A stretch of 64,000 bases of DNA. Source: Eucalyptus grandis (lineage: Eukaryota > Streptophyta > Magnoliopsida > Myrtales > Myrtaceae). The notes beneath the pieces are model-generated. The model saw only the letters and a program-made list of their open reading frames with translations. It was not told the origin of the DNA and did no database searches. A program made the position numbers and the translations under genes. The stretch spans positions 39,457,871 through 39,521,870 of the forward strand of contig NC_052616.1 in assembly GCF_016545825.1 (NCBI RefSeq), written 5' to 3'. This document shows positions 47,190-58,763 of the stretch, piece by piece; position 1 is the first letter of the stretch, and every line of letters starts with the position of its first letter.

Positions 47190-49002
47190 ATTTTTAATCG
47201 ATGCATCATTAAAAGGAAAAAAGTCGAGATTCAAGTTTCGATTGCGACGGAGCCCATTCTCTTGACCAAAAAGTGTCATTTTTCATTTCTTTCTTTTACA
47301 TTGTTAATTTTTAAGCAGTTTTTAGCATTTTCAAGAAAACCCAAAAAAGTCAAATGGTTGACTTTCGGATTCAACTTTTGGTCAATCATTTGACTAAAAG
47401 TCAACCCTAGGTTAAAAATTGACTTTTTACCCAAAAAAATTCCACTTAACTTTAATTTCACTTTTTCAAATCAATTTCTTGATAATTCAAAGATTTGATC
47501 CAAAAATCAACTTTTTAGGAAAAATCAACTAAATGGTTAACTTTTGGTCAAACCTTTGACCCAAAAAAATAAAAAAATAAAATAAAATGAACAACTAAAT
47601 TTCTTTTAATACCAATTTGATTTTGTGTAAAAAATTTCATAAAATTCAGTTAAGAACCTTGATTTCGGAATTTTTAGTTTTAGGTTCTAAATTGACCAAA
47701 AATAAAATTACTTTTATTCTACTTATAATTAGGTGTAGTTTCTTTTTTGACATTTGGTTTAAGGGCTATCTGAAATCTGTTTGAGCATTCAATTTTGTGA
47801 TCTATCGAGTCAAAATACGAATTGCCATTTTTAGCCGTAATTATGAGACTCAAATCGATCATTCATAACTTACAAACGAATAATTGTTTCTCACTCATTT
47901 TCTTAAGATAAGTCCAAATTCGAGATTGATTTTGTGAAATTTACACAAGAACTCATTAATTTGAAGCATTTTATCCTCCCAAGCATTAGCAAATTAAGCA
48001 ATTAAGATTCAATCGACAATATTCAAATCGACCAATTCATAGCTATGGTTTAATTTCATGAATCTAGGTCCAATTTTAATATTAGGCCTATATCCATTTT
48101 TGACCTAAACTTGAGTCCTTCAATTCAAGGTCAATTTGAATATGACAAGTGATTTTACATATGGGTAGCTCATTAGATAGGGCAATTGTGACACTAATTG
48201 AGTTCAATTTTAGTTAATTTGTAATTTTGCCCATTAATTGCAAATTTTACCATTTTAGCTCTTTAGGCCCAATTCAAAGCACCCATGGTTTCAACTCATT
48301 TTTTTCCACAATAATCATTCGATTAGGCCAATAAAAGGCCCTAGATCACATTTATAAGATTTGATTAGCTTAATTGTACCTTAATTGGTCAATTTCTTCA
48401 TAAAAATGATTGAAGTCATTTTCAATTTGGTCATTTAGGGGTCAAATTGCATAAATTTTTGACCCACAAGAATCCCAAGTTGACAAAATAGCAAAAACTG
48501 GACCAAACTAGTCAAGAACTGGTCAAAATCTGACCAAACCGGATTGAAGCGGTTCGGTCCAGTCTAGCCGATCGCCGACGGGGACTGGGCCGATTCGGGC
48601 CTTTGTTGGCTAGATTCTTGATCCCCAGCCACTGGTTTTGGAACTCTCTCAATCCCCATTTCACTTCTACACCTTCAATTTCTCAAAATTTTACAAATTT
48701 GTTCTCAAATTTCATCAAATTGCAAATTAACCCCTAATTAGACATTTTGACGCAATTCCTGATTTTGGCTTGGTTTTTTTGCAAATCAAACCTACTAATC
48801 AACAACCCAACACCTCGAGATCATGATGGAGACTTTGAAAAGAATTTTTGACCGTTGGATTGAGATTTCGACTGTCGAGTTGAACCAACAGCCAAAATCG
48901 CTGAATGTGAGGAGTATATAAATGAAATCTTTAGTATGAAATATCCTCTCTCTTCAGGCCTTTCTCTCTCTTTTCTCCCTCTAAAATCCAGCCCAAACTC
49001 AC

Positions 49003-49056
<54 letters not shown>

Positions 49057-52000
49057 AGTTTCAGTTCACCTCTTGGACCGATTTTGTTCTAGGCTTGAAT
49101 CGGCAGTCACTGGAGCTCCCAAGCATCCAAGTTGCTGATGATTTGTAGTAGCACAGGTCTTTGACCTTGCCGTGAATAAAGAAGGTTAGATTGGTGGCCG
49201 GATCTTTAACGGCGGCCCGATCTTCGTCGGCCCAATCTTCGTTGGCAAGTCAAGGCCGATCCATTTTGGACTAGTTCTTCCTTTTTTCCATGAGCCGGTG
49301 GTTTGATTAATCTCAATCTAAGCTGTAGTGACCGGATCTACATTCTTGGAGTCCCATCAGTGATTTGGCGGCTTGATCCGATTGATCATAGTAGAAATCG
49401 ATGAAAATCGCGATGAAGGTAACGATTCAAAACTTGAATCCGATTAAGCGAGATCAAGTTAGTCAATTGAGGCTAGGATTCAAGATTATGAGCTTTTACA
49501 TGCTTAAGATCAATGAACATGAATGCTACAATGATTTGTCAACAAATTGAATGATGACCGTGTTTTTGAGCATAATCTGTGATTTCCATAAGTCTGTACA
49601 TAGGTCATTGTTTTGGCTAAAACGAGTTTGAAATGACCTTGTTTTAGCTTGAGTCCTTTTAGGATTAGATAATAGACATCTTGAGCTTCAAAAGGATAGG
49701 TTGCATGCCCTAATTGAGTCTTGTTTGACCCTAAAAAAATATCTCCGAAGATTAATGATTATGTACTAGTTTAGGTCTTTTTCGATTCTGATTCTATTCC
49801 GCCTTTTGGCTTTGTTATTTTTGTGCCAACTTTCATGATCATTTTTTGACAAAATTTTCTTCATGAGTTTTGTTTCATATTGTATTATACATCTTTTGTA
49901 ATTTTTTCATGATTTTTAGATCTGTTCAATTAGGTTAGATCTACTTAGATCTAGGCTTAGGTCAATCTATTTCATATCGATCTCTGATTTTGCTATTTTT
50001 GTGCTGATTTTTGTGTTGAGTCTTGGAACAACTTTCCTCATGAAAGTTGCTTGTATAGGTGTTGTGCATATTATGTATTTTTTTTTTTTTTTCAAAATTT
50101 TTAGACATGTTTAGGTAGGTCAAAATTGCTTAGATCGGTTCGAGATTTGTTTTGATGAAAAGTCCATAGATAGGTCTCAAATCAATACATCATTTATTTA
50201 ATTGATGATTTTTTTTGCAAATGAAATTGAGTCCATAAATGCATCTATTTGGTCTCAAATCCTCATAAAATTTGAAATACATGATACATATGTTTAATTG
50301 ATGCATCCTTTATAAGGTTTTTATATTAGCAAAGTGAGTCAATTGCATGCATTAGAGTAAAATGTACTGCAACAATATGTGCTGGACATACAATTTGGTA
50401 GGTTTATGCATGTTTTGAGGATGCCTGAAATCATACTTGTTATGTAAACTCAATACTAAAATGAAACATTGTCATATGGGCAGCTTTTCATGCTTGTTTG
50501 AGTCATTTAGTGATCAAAATTTTACGATCATACCTTCTTGTTGATTGAACCACATGTTGTAAGGTTTGCATACATGTTTAGGTCATGTTCATTGAATATC
50601 ATCTTGCACATTAAATTTGTCTAACAAAAAGTGTTGATCGCACTTAGGATTCCCAAGCATATCATTAGAAATCATGAGTCATCTTATAATATCATTTGAA
50701 CTGTATAACATTTTGCATACCAACTTATGATTAGATGACTATCCAAACTTTCCGTCGCATTCAATCCTAAGACTCATGTGATTTCTGCATGCCGTTTATG
50801 CATTCTTTGAGTGATTTTGAGGTTTTCTAATGAATGATTATGTCTGTTTTCTTAATTATCGATGCGCACACTTTTAAAGATCTCAATTTTAAGATACCAA
50901 ATTGACCTAATTTGGACTCGAGGTCTTTTAGGAGGATGTAAGACACACTTATAAGTTTTTAATGCCACTGATTTCATTTCAATTGCTCATCATTTGGATC
51001 AATTTCCATATTTTCAAAACTAGATCTCGATCTGGACAATGGATCAAATTCGGACTCTCGTTCTAACCCCTATTTGGACAGACTTTTCATATTTTTGTTC
51101 CATTTTTTTTATTTGGAATCTGAACTCAGCCTCTTAGTGAAACTTGCTTGTCATCATGTTAACTATGTTGTATGTAAATTTGATGATTTTTAGACATGTT
51201 TTGATAGGAAAAATTCCTGTGACATTAGCTGAATGTCCCGTTGTTTTGGCAAAATTATGATATGTTATTGCTTGTTATTTGATTTTTGTAAATTCATATG
51301 TAACTCGTGCAAGAAAATTTTCTTCATGAAAATTGTTCATTATCATGTTGTACATATTATAAAAAAATTTCATAGTTATATTGTCAATAGGTATTACTCA
51401 ATTTTGCTGTCCTTACACGCTTGTTCTGAAGTTTCCTGATGTAAACATGATTGTGATTGTTTTTTTTTTGGTAAAAGGTAAAATGATTGTGATTGTTTAG
51501 TTATACTTTTTAGGCTAATTTGTGCATGAAATTAGGCCACACCATCTTCATGAAAATTGTTCTAAATGCTTTGATCTTTGTTATTAAACAATGGCCTTTT
51601 CAAATTACATCTTAAAAAAATGCTTTGGTGCATGTGATGTTTCTTAAAAACAATTTATGAAAAAGTTTTTCTTCAAAATTCAATTTGGCTTAAGGAAAAA
51701 TCGTGATTTGGACCATATTCAAAATGCCTGCGACGCCTGTAGGTGCTTTTATGCAAGCCCCAGGCTAGCCTTGGCAATTGAATGTGTTCCATAGCCTAGA
51801 TATTCCTTAATCCTAAATATTTTCAAACCTTTTTAAAATCCTGTTTTGACATCGTGAAAGTCACGGTTTGAATTGTATTCAAAATGCATGCGATGCTTAT
51901 GAGTGCATTTATGGGAGCCTCGGGCTAGCCTTGTCAATTGAATGGCTTTCATAGCTGAGACATTACTTTGCCTCAAAACTTTTCATGAATGATTTTGAGA

Positions 52001-53535
52001 TATGTTTTTGAAATATCACATGTACCCCTCATACATATAATCTCATCATGCACTAGAAATTGCTTGTGTTTGTAATTGGCGCATGCTCTTGGTAATAAGT
52101 GACCCGCCGACAGTTCACTTTCTTGCTTGATTGGTTGAGAAACAAGGTCCAAAAGACCAGTATGCATGTTTAAATTTTTACAATACATGTGACTTTTAGA
52201 TGAATGGTAGGGTCAATGCATGATATCGAGAGAAAACCTTAGGATCACGTAGATCGCTTGATTAGGAAAATCGTTATTGGTAATGTGAGAATACAATTGA
52301 TCATCAATTGCTATAAGTCACAAAACATTGATTGAATAGGTGTCTTAATGGGACTCTTGCATGAAGGACAAATGCCGACCTGAGGGCCCAAAATTTGACA
52401 TTCGTATTGGACTTCCTTTAAATGATTGATCTAGACATGATGTCTTGTTTTTTATTGTTTTAATGTGAATGCTTATTTCTTTCCATTGTATACACCTAGT
52501 TATGAGTTTTCTTAGATTAGGTTTAGATTAGGACCCCGAAAACGGAGAAAGCGAGAAGATAGTGGAGGTTGATGTCAATTCCGATCATTATCATGTACTA
52601 TTCATTTCCCTGACATATGTCTTGGGTTTCATTTGTTGTATGAAGCCCTATGAAACCCGACGAGTTGCAGGTTTTCTCTCTTTCTCTCATTTTTTTCAAT
52701 TGTGTTTCTCTTTTATATTTTCTAGGATTGCATGGTAGATTTACTGCTTTCTTTAATTGTTTACTTATTATCTTGTAATTTCAATTCCGTTGATTGCTTT
52801 TTTTCTTTTCTTGTTTTTCTAGAAATAGAATATAATGAAAATGATTAACCACGCATGATTGCTTAGTTTAGGACTAATGATCCTGAAAATGACGCATGGT
52901 CATGTCAGGAAAACATAACATACTGTTTAGGTACTGAAATTGCGCTAATAGAAATATTAGCATAACCCAAGTCTCTGAATCTAGATATTAGTTGCATAAG
53001 AATCGAGGAAACACTCATAATCCTTGATTGGATTTTCTTGCCGACCACCAAAATGAGGCTAGTGGCGACTTCCGTCTTATTTTTAGGTTCCCATAAATAA
53101 CTAGATCGTATAAATAAACCCATCGCGCGGGGTATGAGTTTTGATGAAACTCACTACGGTTCAGTATACTTGATATGGGAGTACCCCAAAGGATGAAGTG
53201 ATGCCATCCTTATGAGCAAGGCATATTGTCGAGAGGGCTACCATGGTAAAAGTACCCTTAAATTTGATATCCACACCTGACCCCTTCTTCTAAGATGTGT
53301 TGCCCATGTTGGTATGGATCGCGATACTCCGCTTGTCACGTGAGGTACGAGCTTGAGAGAGTTCGCGATCTCGTGGAGGGAATTCACGAGAGGCTTGATC
53401 CAAAAGGCGAGGTGATGACGTCTTTTGGAACACGAACCATGAGGGAACTCTCATGATTAAGTACCCCTAAACCTGACATTTCCCCATTTTTTCCTCGTGA
53501 TGATGAGAGATTCGTGGGCGGTGAGATAGAGTCGA
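47190..53535 (+). mobile_element. Probable Tat-type LTR or LTR-derived insertion
   Basis: About 6.3 kb without coding sequence, splitting an AT-rich repeat whose halves lie at 47020-47185 and 53535-53660. Candidate ends are TGACCTTGATTT near 47182 and GAGACAACA near 53537, but the flanking pentamers (GTTAT and GTTGA) do not match well. A PBS-like TGGCGACTTCC at 53063-53073 is of the same type as that at 8698-8716 and is followed by a CATCGCGCGGGG phrase. Repeated CTTCATGAAARTTGT motifs lie at about 49857, 50036, 51322 and 51548. A (CT)n run is at 49005-49055. Read conservatively: LTR-type sequence, boundaries unproven. Confidence 0.45.
49005..49055. repeat. (CT)n microsatellite
   Basis: About 25 uninterrupted CT units. 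Confidence 0.95.
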
Positions 53536-53660
53536 GACAACAGTTGACAAGTGTACCAATTTGAGATTTTACTCTCTATTTGTCACAAATGTATTGGTTT
53601 TTAGTTTTTGTGGTATTAATCCAAATTAATAGAAACTAACATAGGTATTCTAGGATGATC
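53535..53660. repeat. Half copy of the AT-rich repeat
   Basis: The phrases GACAAGTGTACCAATTTGAG and TTTGTCACAAATG continue the theme seen at 46780-46850 and are absent between 47190 and 53535. Confidence 0.5.
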
Positions 53661-53883
53661 CTTTGGAATAAATATCAATTATTGCATCTCTTACCTCTCA
53701 ATATGATCTCCGACAAGCAAAAGTGAGAGTCGGCCAATTCAAGCAAGTTCTGGCAACAATTAGAGGTGGTGTCAACCACGATTGGGTTGGATACTTTGAT
53801 GAGGCTAGTTGCATGAAGAGATTGGTGGTAAAAAATTGGAATTCTGCTGGTGAAGGGTCGGAGCTTTGCTAGAGCAAGGATGC

Positions 53884-53885
<2 letters not shown>

Positions 53886-53921
<36 letters not shown>
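53886..53921. repeat. (GA)n microsatellite
   Basis: GA run of about 35 bases. The surrounding frames (53675-54040) are low-complexity. Confidence 0.95.
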
Positions 53922-53924
<3 letters not shown>

Positions 53925-54070
53925 TATGGGGAAAAAAAAAGATATGGGAAAACAGTTTGGCCAAAAGAAAGATATGGAAAAATATTGAGGTTAAATTTTA
54001 AAAATGACTTCCTAATCTTACACCTCATTATATGATCCAATGGCCATAGCTCATTACTTAAAGAACAAGT

Positions 54071-54790
54071 AAGGAGTGTTAGACACCCGTAGTGTCAAAA
54101 CTTAGTACGAGTGGATACTTAAGTACGAAAACTTTCAAAATGTATACCAAGTGCAAAAATCGGAAAAGAACGAAAAGCTTTAGTGCCAATGGTGAAAATT
54201 TTCGGCCAAATTATTGATGTGGCCTTTTCCAGCGGTATTTTTTATTGACGTGGCAATTTTTTTAAAATAAAATATTTACATGGCGTTGACTTGGCTAGAT
54301 AAGCAAAAAAAAAAAAAGGTCATTTTGCCCCCAAATTTGATTTTTAAATTAAAAATAATAAAATAAAATAAAATAAGAGGCAACATTCAGTGAGGGCTTC
54401 TACAGCCCTTGCCACCACTACCCACCATCGTCAGAAAGGGCTTCCATAACTCTCGCCACCGCCGCCCTACCATTGTTGGAAAGGGTTGGTGATGATGGGC
54501 TGGCAGTGGCGAGGGTTGTGCAAGCACTCACCGAATGTTGTTTTTTTTTTTTAATTTAGTTTTTAAAATTTAATTTAATTAATAAATTTGAGGGCAAAAA
54601 GATGTTTTGCACATTGATTATTAAGTGGATATTTCGGTGAGTTACGTGGACCACTTCTATTACTAAAAATCATGCCACGTCAGTACTTAAGTATCTAATT
54701 TTAAAAAAGTAACACTTAAGTGTATTTTTGGAAGTTTTGGCACTTTTAAAAGTCCACAAATGCTAAGTTTTGGTACTTAAGATGTATTTT
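54071..54790. mobile_element. Foldback element of about 720 bp
   Basis: The left arm contains GTCAAAACTTAGTACGAGTG. The right arm is its inverted relative (CACAAATGCTAAGTTTTGGT). The middle is also inverted: CAACATTCAGTGAGGGCTT near 54380 faces AGCACTCACCGAATGTTG near 54525. The core contains GCCACCGCC-type trinucleotides. No transposase. Target duplication not identified. Confidence 0.55.
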
Positions 54791-55440
54791 AAGTAAGCAT
54801 ATGATTGACTCTTGTTCTTTCGTATCGATAGGGACATGGGACCCTCTAAGGCCAAGATTGAGTGAAAAATGAATGGCGTTGGTGAGGGTTTTTAGGGATT
54901 GATGACATAGATTGATTTTTGATAATTTGGGAAAATGACGTTTTGTTAGATAGGCAGAGAGGGGGCCAGCCATGGGACTTTGTGCTGTATTTTTTTTTTA
55001 ACTTTTGTGTTAACTTGGTTGACTAGGGTTAAAATTGGTTAAATTGGATTGACCTAATTTGACCCATTTGAACGGAGATTCTCAATTGTTCCATTTCTTT
55101 TAATAGGGGATGGGCTTGGCCACTTCATTTGGTTCTCCCATTGGGCCGAATTGAGTTGCGGTCAAATTCATCATTTTGTGCTTACTTCTCCAAATTATTT
55201 TAATTGTGTCCAAATTCATATTGAAAGTGATTTTGCTTGAACTAATGGGATTGAAAAAAGTTAATCATAACCCTAAACTCGCGTTCAAACATTAGCCGGC
55301 TCATTTGAACATAAAATCTTAAAATAAGCACGACATCTTGAGTCATTCTAGTTTCCTAATCCAATGTTTAAAAATGAATTAATTAGTGAGTTTTGAAAAT
55401 TTGTTGGCGAAAATTTAGAAGGTAACACCAACGGAACATA
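54791..55440. other. Intergenic, nothing recognised
   Basis: AT-rich. It contains a GGTTAAATTGGATTGACCTA phrase that is repetitive in style. No supported gene or element boundary. Confidence 0.5.
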
Positions 55441-55444
55441 CAAA

Positions 55445-55981
55445 GATATTTTTCTCAGTTACTCAACTTCTTAAAATCATATCGTGTATTTAATAAAGTT
55501 TTGCTAGAAGTAGAAGATCCATAAATATTGGATTCGAAGATATTTTGAATGGTGTACAAGTTAATAATGATGAAGAACTAGTGCTGTTGCCAACACCAAT
55601 TGATCATATTCCCCAACATTGGTGATCCACAATACAAAGTTCAAAATCTGCACATCACCAAAGGATTGGAGACTCAACTCAAGTCATCCTAAAGAGCGAA
55701 TCCTTGAAGCAAATGACAAAGAAATCAAAACCAGATATTCATTTAAAGAGTTGATGAACTAGATAGCATTAATGACCAAAACTGAGCCTAGAGAAGTTGA
55801 TGAAGCTATTGTTGATGAGAAAGGGATCGAGGAACTTTGTGAATTCAAAGTCAACAAAGCATGGGAATTTCTGCCTCCTCCTCATGATCATTCATTCATT
55901 GGAACAAATTGAGTATTCATAAACAAGCTTGATGAAAAAGGTAATGTTGTATGTAACGAAGCAAGACTAGTTGTAAAAGGA
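55445..55981 (+). pseudogene. Ty1/Copia polyprotein fragment
   Basis: From 55655 to 55981 a single plus-strand frame reads SPKDWRLNSSHPKERILEAN, then KTRYSFKELMN, a stop, EPREVDEAIVDE, NKAWEFLPPPHDHSFIGTN, a stop, and VFINKLDEKGNVVCNEARLV. This is the integrase-RT junction and the start of the Copia reverse transcriptase (compare the family pattern V-x-L-V-P-x-P, IGTKWVF+NK, ARLVA+G). The second stop replaces the conserved Trp of GTKWVF. Upstream, about 55445-55520, FLSYSTS and KSYRVFNK match the preceding integrase C-terminal stretch. Sequence then switches to the 1.25-kb repeat at 55985, so RT is truncated. Confidence 0.8.
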
Positions 55982-55984
55982 TCC

Positions 55985-56730
55985 TCGTTACTCATATATA
56001 AATATTAGAGTCTTCGAGGAAGTTTAAAGAAAGACTACTCGCTTCATTGTCCTTGACATTGGATTGAATCTCACATCGTGCTTTGATTCAATGCTTAATC
56101 TCTATTAACAATTGGAAATGTCCTGGCAAATTCCTTCTTGTTATGACATGATCATCCAAACTTTCGACTCGATGACACGAGCAAGCCATCTTATCTTAGG
56201 TCATTAGTACTTACATAAAGTAAGGCTCAATAGTCTAATCATATGGCAGAAGGTTTAGGGGCCTCCAATAATTAATTCTCGACTGCAGTGCAGTAATTTA
56301 TCTTATTTCTTGTGTCAATTTGACGTTACATCAATATTATAATTCACGTGTCATTTTTTACCATTGACAGTGTCACGTATTAATTAATTTGTCGGTTCAG
56401 TGAGAGTGGTTGACCGAAGATTTAAATTGCACACATCGAGAAAGTTGAGAATTTGGTTGCATAAAATAAAACTTTGAGAATCAAAGATCAAGAGAGTTAG
56501 AGAATTTAATCGAACCAAATAACGATTAAACATCAAAGTTCAAAGTATAATTACACTAGCATCAAAGCTCCTTATTTAATTACACGAACGCTGAAACTTA
56601 AAGTATTAATACTATACTTAGCCCTATCTTTCCTTATACTATATCTCAAATATGAAAAAAAAATGGAAAAGTGTGACTGAATGTCTTCAAAGCATTCTCA
56701 CCAGGAATCCGGATGCAATGTATTGACCAG
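55985..56730. repeat. 1.25-kb direct repeat at the second locus, left part
   Basis: Matches 28290-28340 and on (GAGTCTTCGAGGAAGTTTAA), 34690-34900 and 26590-26940 in order, covering the end of one unit and the start of another. Interrupted at 56731 by the hAT-type element. Confidence 0.65.
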
Positions 56731-57960
56731 CTAGGTAGCATCGACACACGACACGCGACACGACACAACATGACATGCGACACGCCATTTCTCAAAAAAT
56801 AGAGAATTCCGACACGTTCCAACACGTTAAATATTAAATAAATATTTTTATATATACATGATTAATTATTATATTTAAATTAATTTATTCAAATTCATAA
56901 ATAAATAAAAAATAAAAAGAGCCTATAATAAATCTATACTAATAACATTAATAAACTTATCCATAAAAAAATTGAAAAGACATTTTTTTTTTTACTTTAA
57001 CAAAAGTTATCGATGAAATAAATAACTAACGAAAGATTAGAGTCAAAATAGATTTATATTTTCCTACGATGATCAAAATTTATTATTATTTAATATCTAG
57101 TACTTTATTTTTGAAGTAACTTCTTAACCCGTCTATTTATTTATTTTTAAGCCTTATCATGTATTAATAAAGTTATTTAATGTTAAATATTTCTTTTTAG
57201 GGTTAAATGGGTCCCACCCATTTATTTCAGCACGAGTTTTCTTCCCCACCCCCACCCACCCCTACGCTTGTCACTTCCCCTGCACAAGGCTTTCTTTCCC
57301 CAAAAGCCGTCGACGCCTTGTCACTCTCCTTTCTCTTCTTCCTAAAAACAGCCCAAAGGGCAAAAACCCTAGCAATCACCTTCTTTCTCCTCTCCCTTTG
57401 CTCAGTCTCCACCTCTCTCGCCTTGTCACTCTCCTTTCTCTTCTTCCTAAAAACAGCCGAAAGGGCAAAAACCCTAGCAATCACCTTCTTTCTCCTCTCC
57501 CTTTGCTCGGTCTCTACCTTTTTCACCGCTGCCTCGCCTCCGTTCTCCCCTTTGCCGTCGTAGCCTCGCGTCCAGCCCTCCATCACGGCGTTGCGGTTTT
57601 CCATCTCGGCGTTACAGTCGGCGGTCGTAGCCGACCGAGACGATCGAGAAGGCTTCTCGGCACAGTCGGCGGTTGCAGCCATCTCCACGTTGTAGTCGGC
57701 GTTGCAGCCGGCGGTCTTAGCCCTCCCTCGCCGTCGCTCACAGCGTCGCCTCGGCTCCCTCACCCTTGCCTCCACCCTCCATCACCTTCTTCCCTTCACA
57801 CCTGCAGATTCACCCACAAACCTCTGGACACGCACCGACGCGCGTGTCGGAAACTCCGACATGTGTTGACCGCGTGTCTGAGCGTGTCCGAGCATGGCGG
57901 ACACGTGTCGGAGTGTCCGACATGACACGGAGGCCCTTTGAATGTGTCCGTGCTTCCTTG
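56731..57960. mobile_element. hAT-type non-autonomous element, 1230 bp
   Basis: Flanked by a perfect 8-bp target duplication TTGACCAG (56723-56730 and 57961-57968). Related repeat copies at 26940 and 28190 show the uninterrupted site. Terminal inverted repeats are CTAGGTAGCATCGACACA on the left and CAAGGAAGCACGGACACA as the complement of the right end (14 of 18 positions). Subterminal GACACG repeats lie at both ends. The AT-rich left half is joined to a C/T-rich right half (57200-57800) with AAAACCCTAGCAATCACC, reminiscent of a plant 5' UTR. A 105-bp tandem duplication is at 57315-57419 and 57420 to about 57515. No transposase is visible. Confidence 0.85.
57315..57515. repeat. 105-bp tandem duplication inside the hAT element
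   Basis: GCCTTGTCACTCTCCTTTCT starts both copies, at 57315 and 57420. The copies differ at few positions (for example CCCAAAGGG versus CCGAAAGGG). The period is a multiple of three, so frames run through both, but the encoded peptide is Leu/Ser-rich and I do not call a gene. Confidence 0.9.
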
Positions 57961-57968
57961 TTGACCAG

Positions 57969-58489
57969 TGACTACTATTATCATATTTCATGCATGGACC
58001 GTGTAGAGTCATTCATTGCATTGTGATCTCATGATAGTTCCCAGTTGCTATGCCTAGATCACATAATTGGATATAATCTCATAAATAAATATGGAAGTCT
58101 TCTAGGAAATCTAAAGAAAGACCGCCAGCATCCTGATCGCTACCCTCGGATGGAATCTCAAAATGTGCTTCGCTTGATGCTCTATCTCTATATTCAATTG
58201 GAAAAATCCTGGAAATTTCCTTCTTTTTATGACATGATTATCCAAATTTTTGACTCGATAATGCAAAGTCTGCCAAGTCATATTATCTTAGAATGTTAGC
58301 ACGTACATAAAGTGGGCCTCAATAGTCTAACCACAGGACAAAAGGTCTAGGGGCCTCCGAGAATCAAATTGCGATTAGAGGGTGGTGATTTCCCTTTCAT
58401 TGAGAAATTAATCATCACTCATCATGGAAAATCATCTTTAATCGAACCGAAAATTTTCCTCAAAATGAAATAGGGAAGCTTTTTTTAGT
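57969..58489. repeat. 1.25-kb direct repeat at the second locus, right part
   Basis: Continues the repeat after the hAT insertion and is collinear with 26950-27470. It ends next to the start of segmental copy 2. Confidence 0.7.
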
Positions 58490-58763
58490 ACATTTATCTC
58501 TATTTTTATTTATTTATTTAATTAGAGCCTCTTGGTTTCCTCGGTCATGGCAGGTTCTTTAAATGTAAAATTTGTTCAAATTTTTAATGGCTAACAACTC
58601 AAAGACCATCTCTCTTTATTATTCGTCGCTGTGAAGGATGTCACGTTCACCGTGGAGGTTGACGAATAGTCTTCAAGTCAACTGGTCCACCGATAAGGAC
58701 TCCCATTTTTTCAAAGAAGTCTTGCTGACTCTGTTTGGTTTCACACTGAAGTAGAGAGAGAAG

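Noticed and set aside
57207..57925. Frames of 118, 175 and 182 codons in the hAT element
   Set aside because: They are produced by a C/T-rich leader-like sequence and its 105-bp duplication. They overlap on opposite strands and have no domain.
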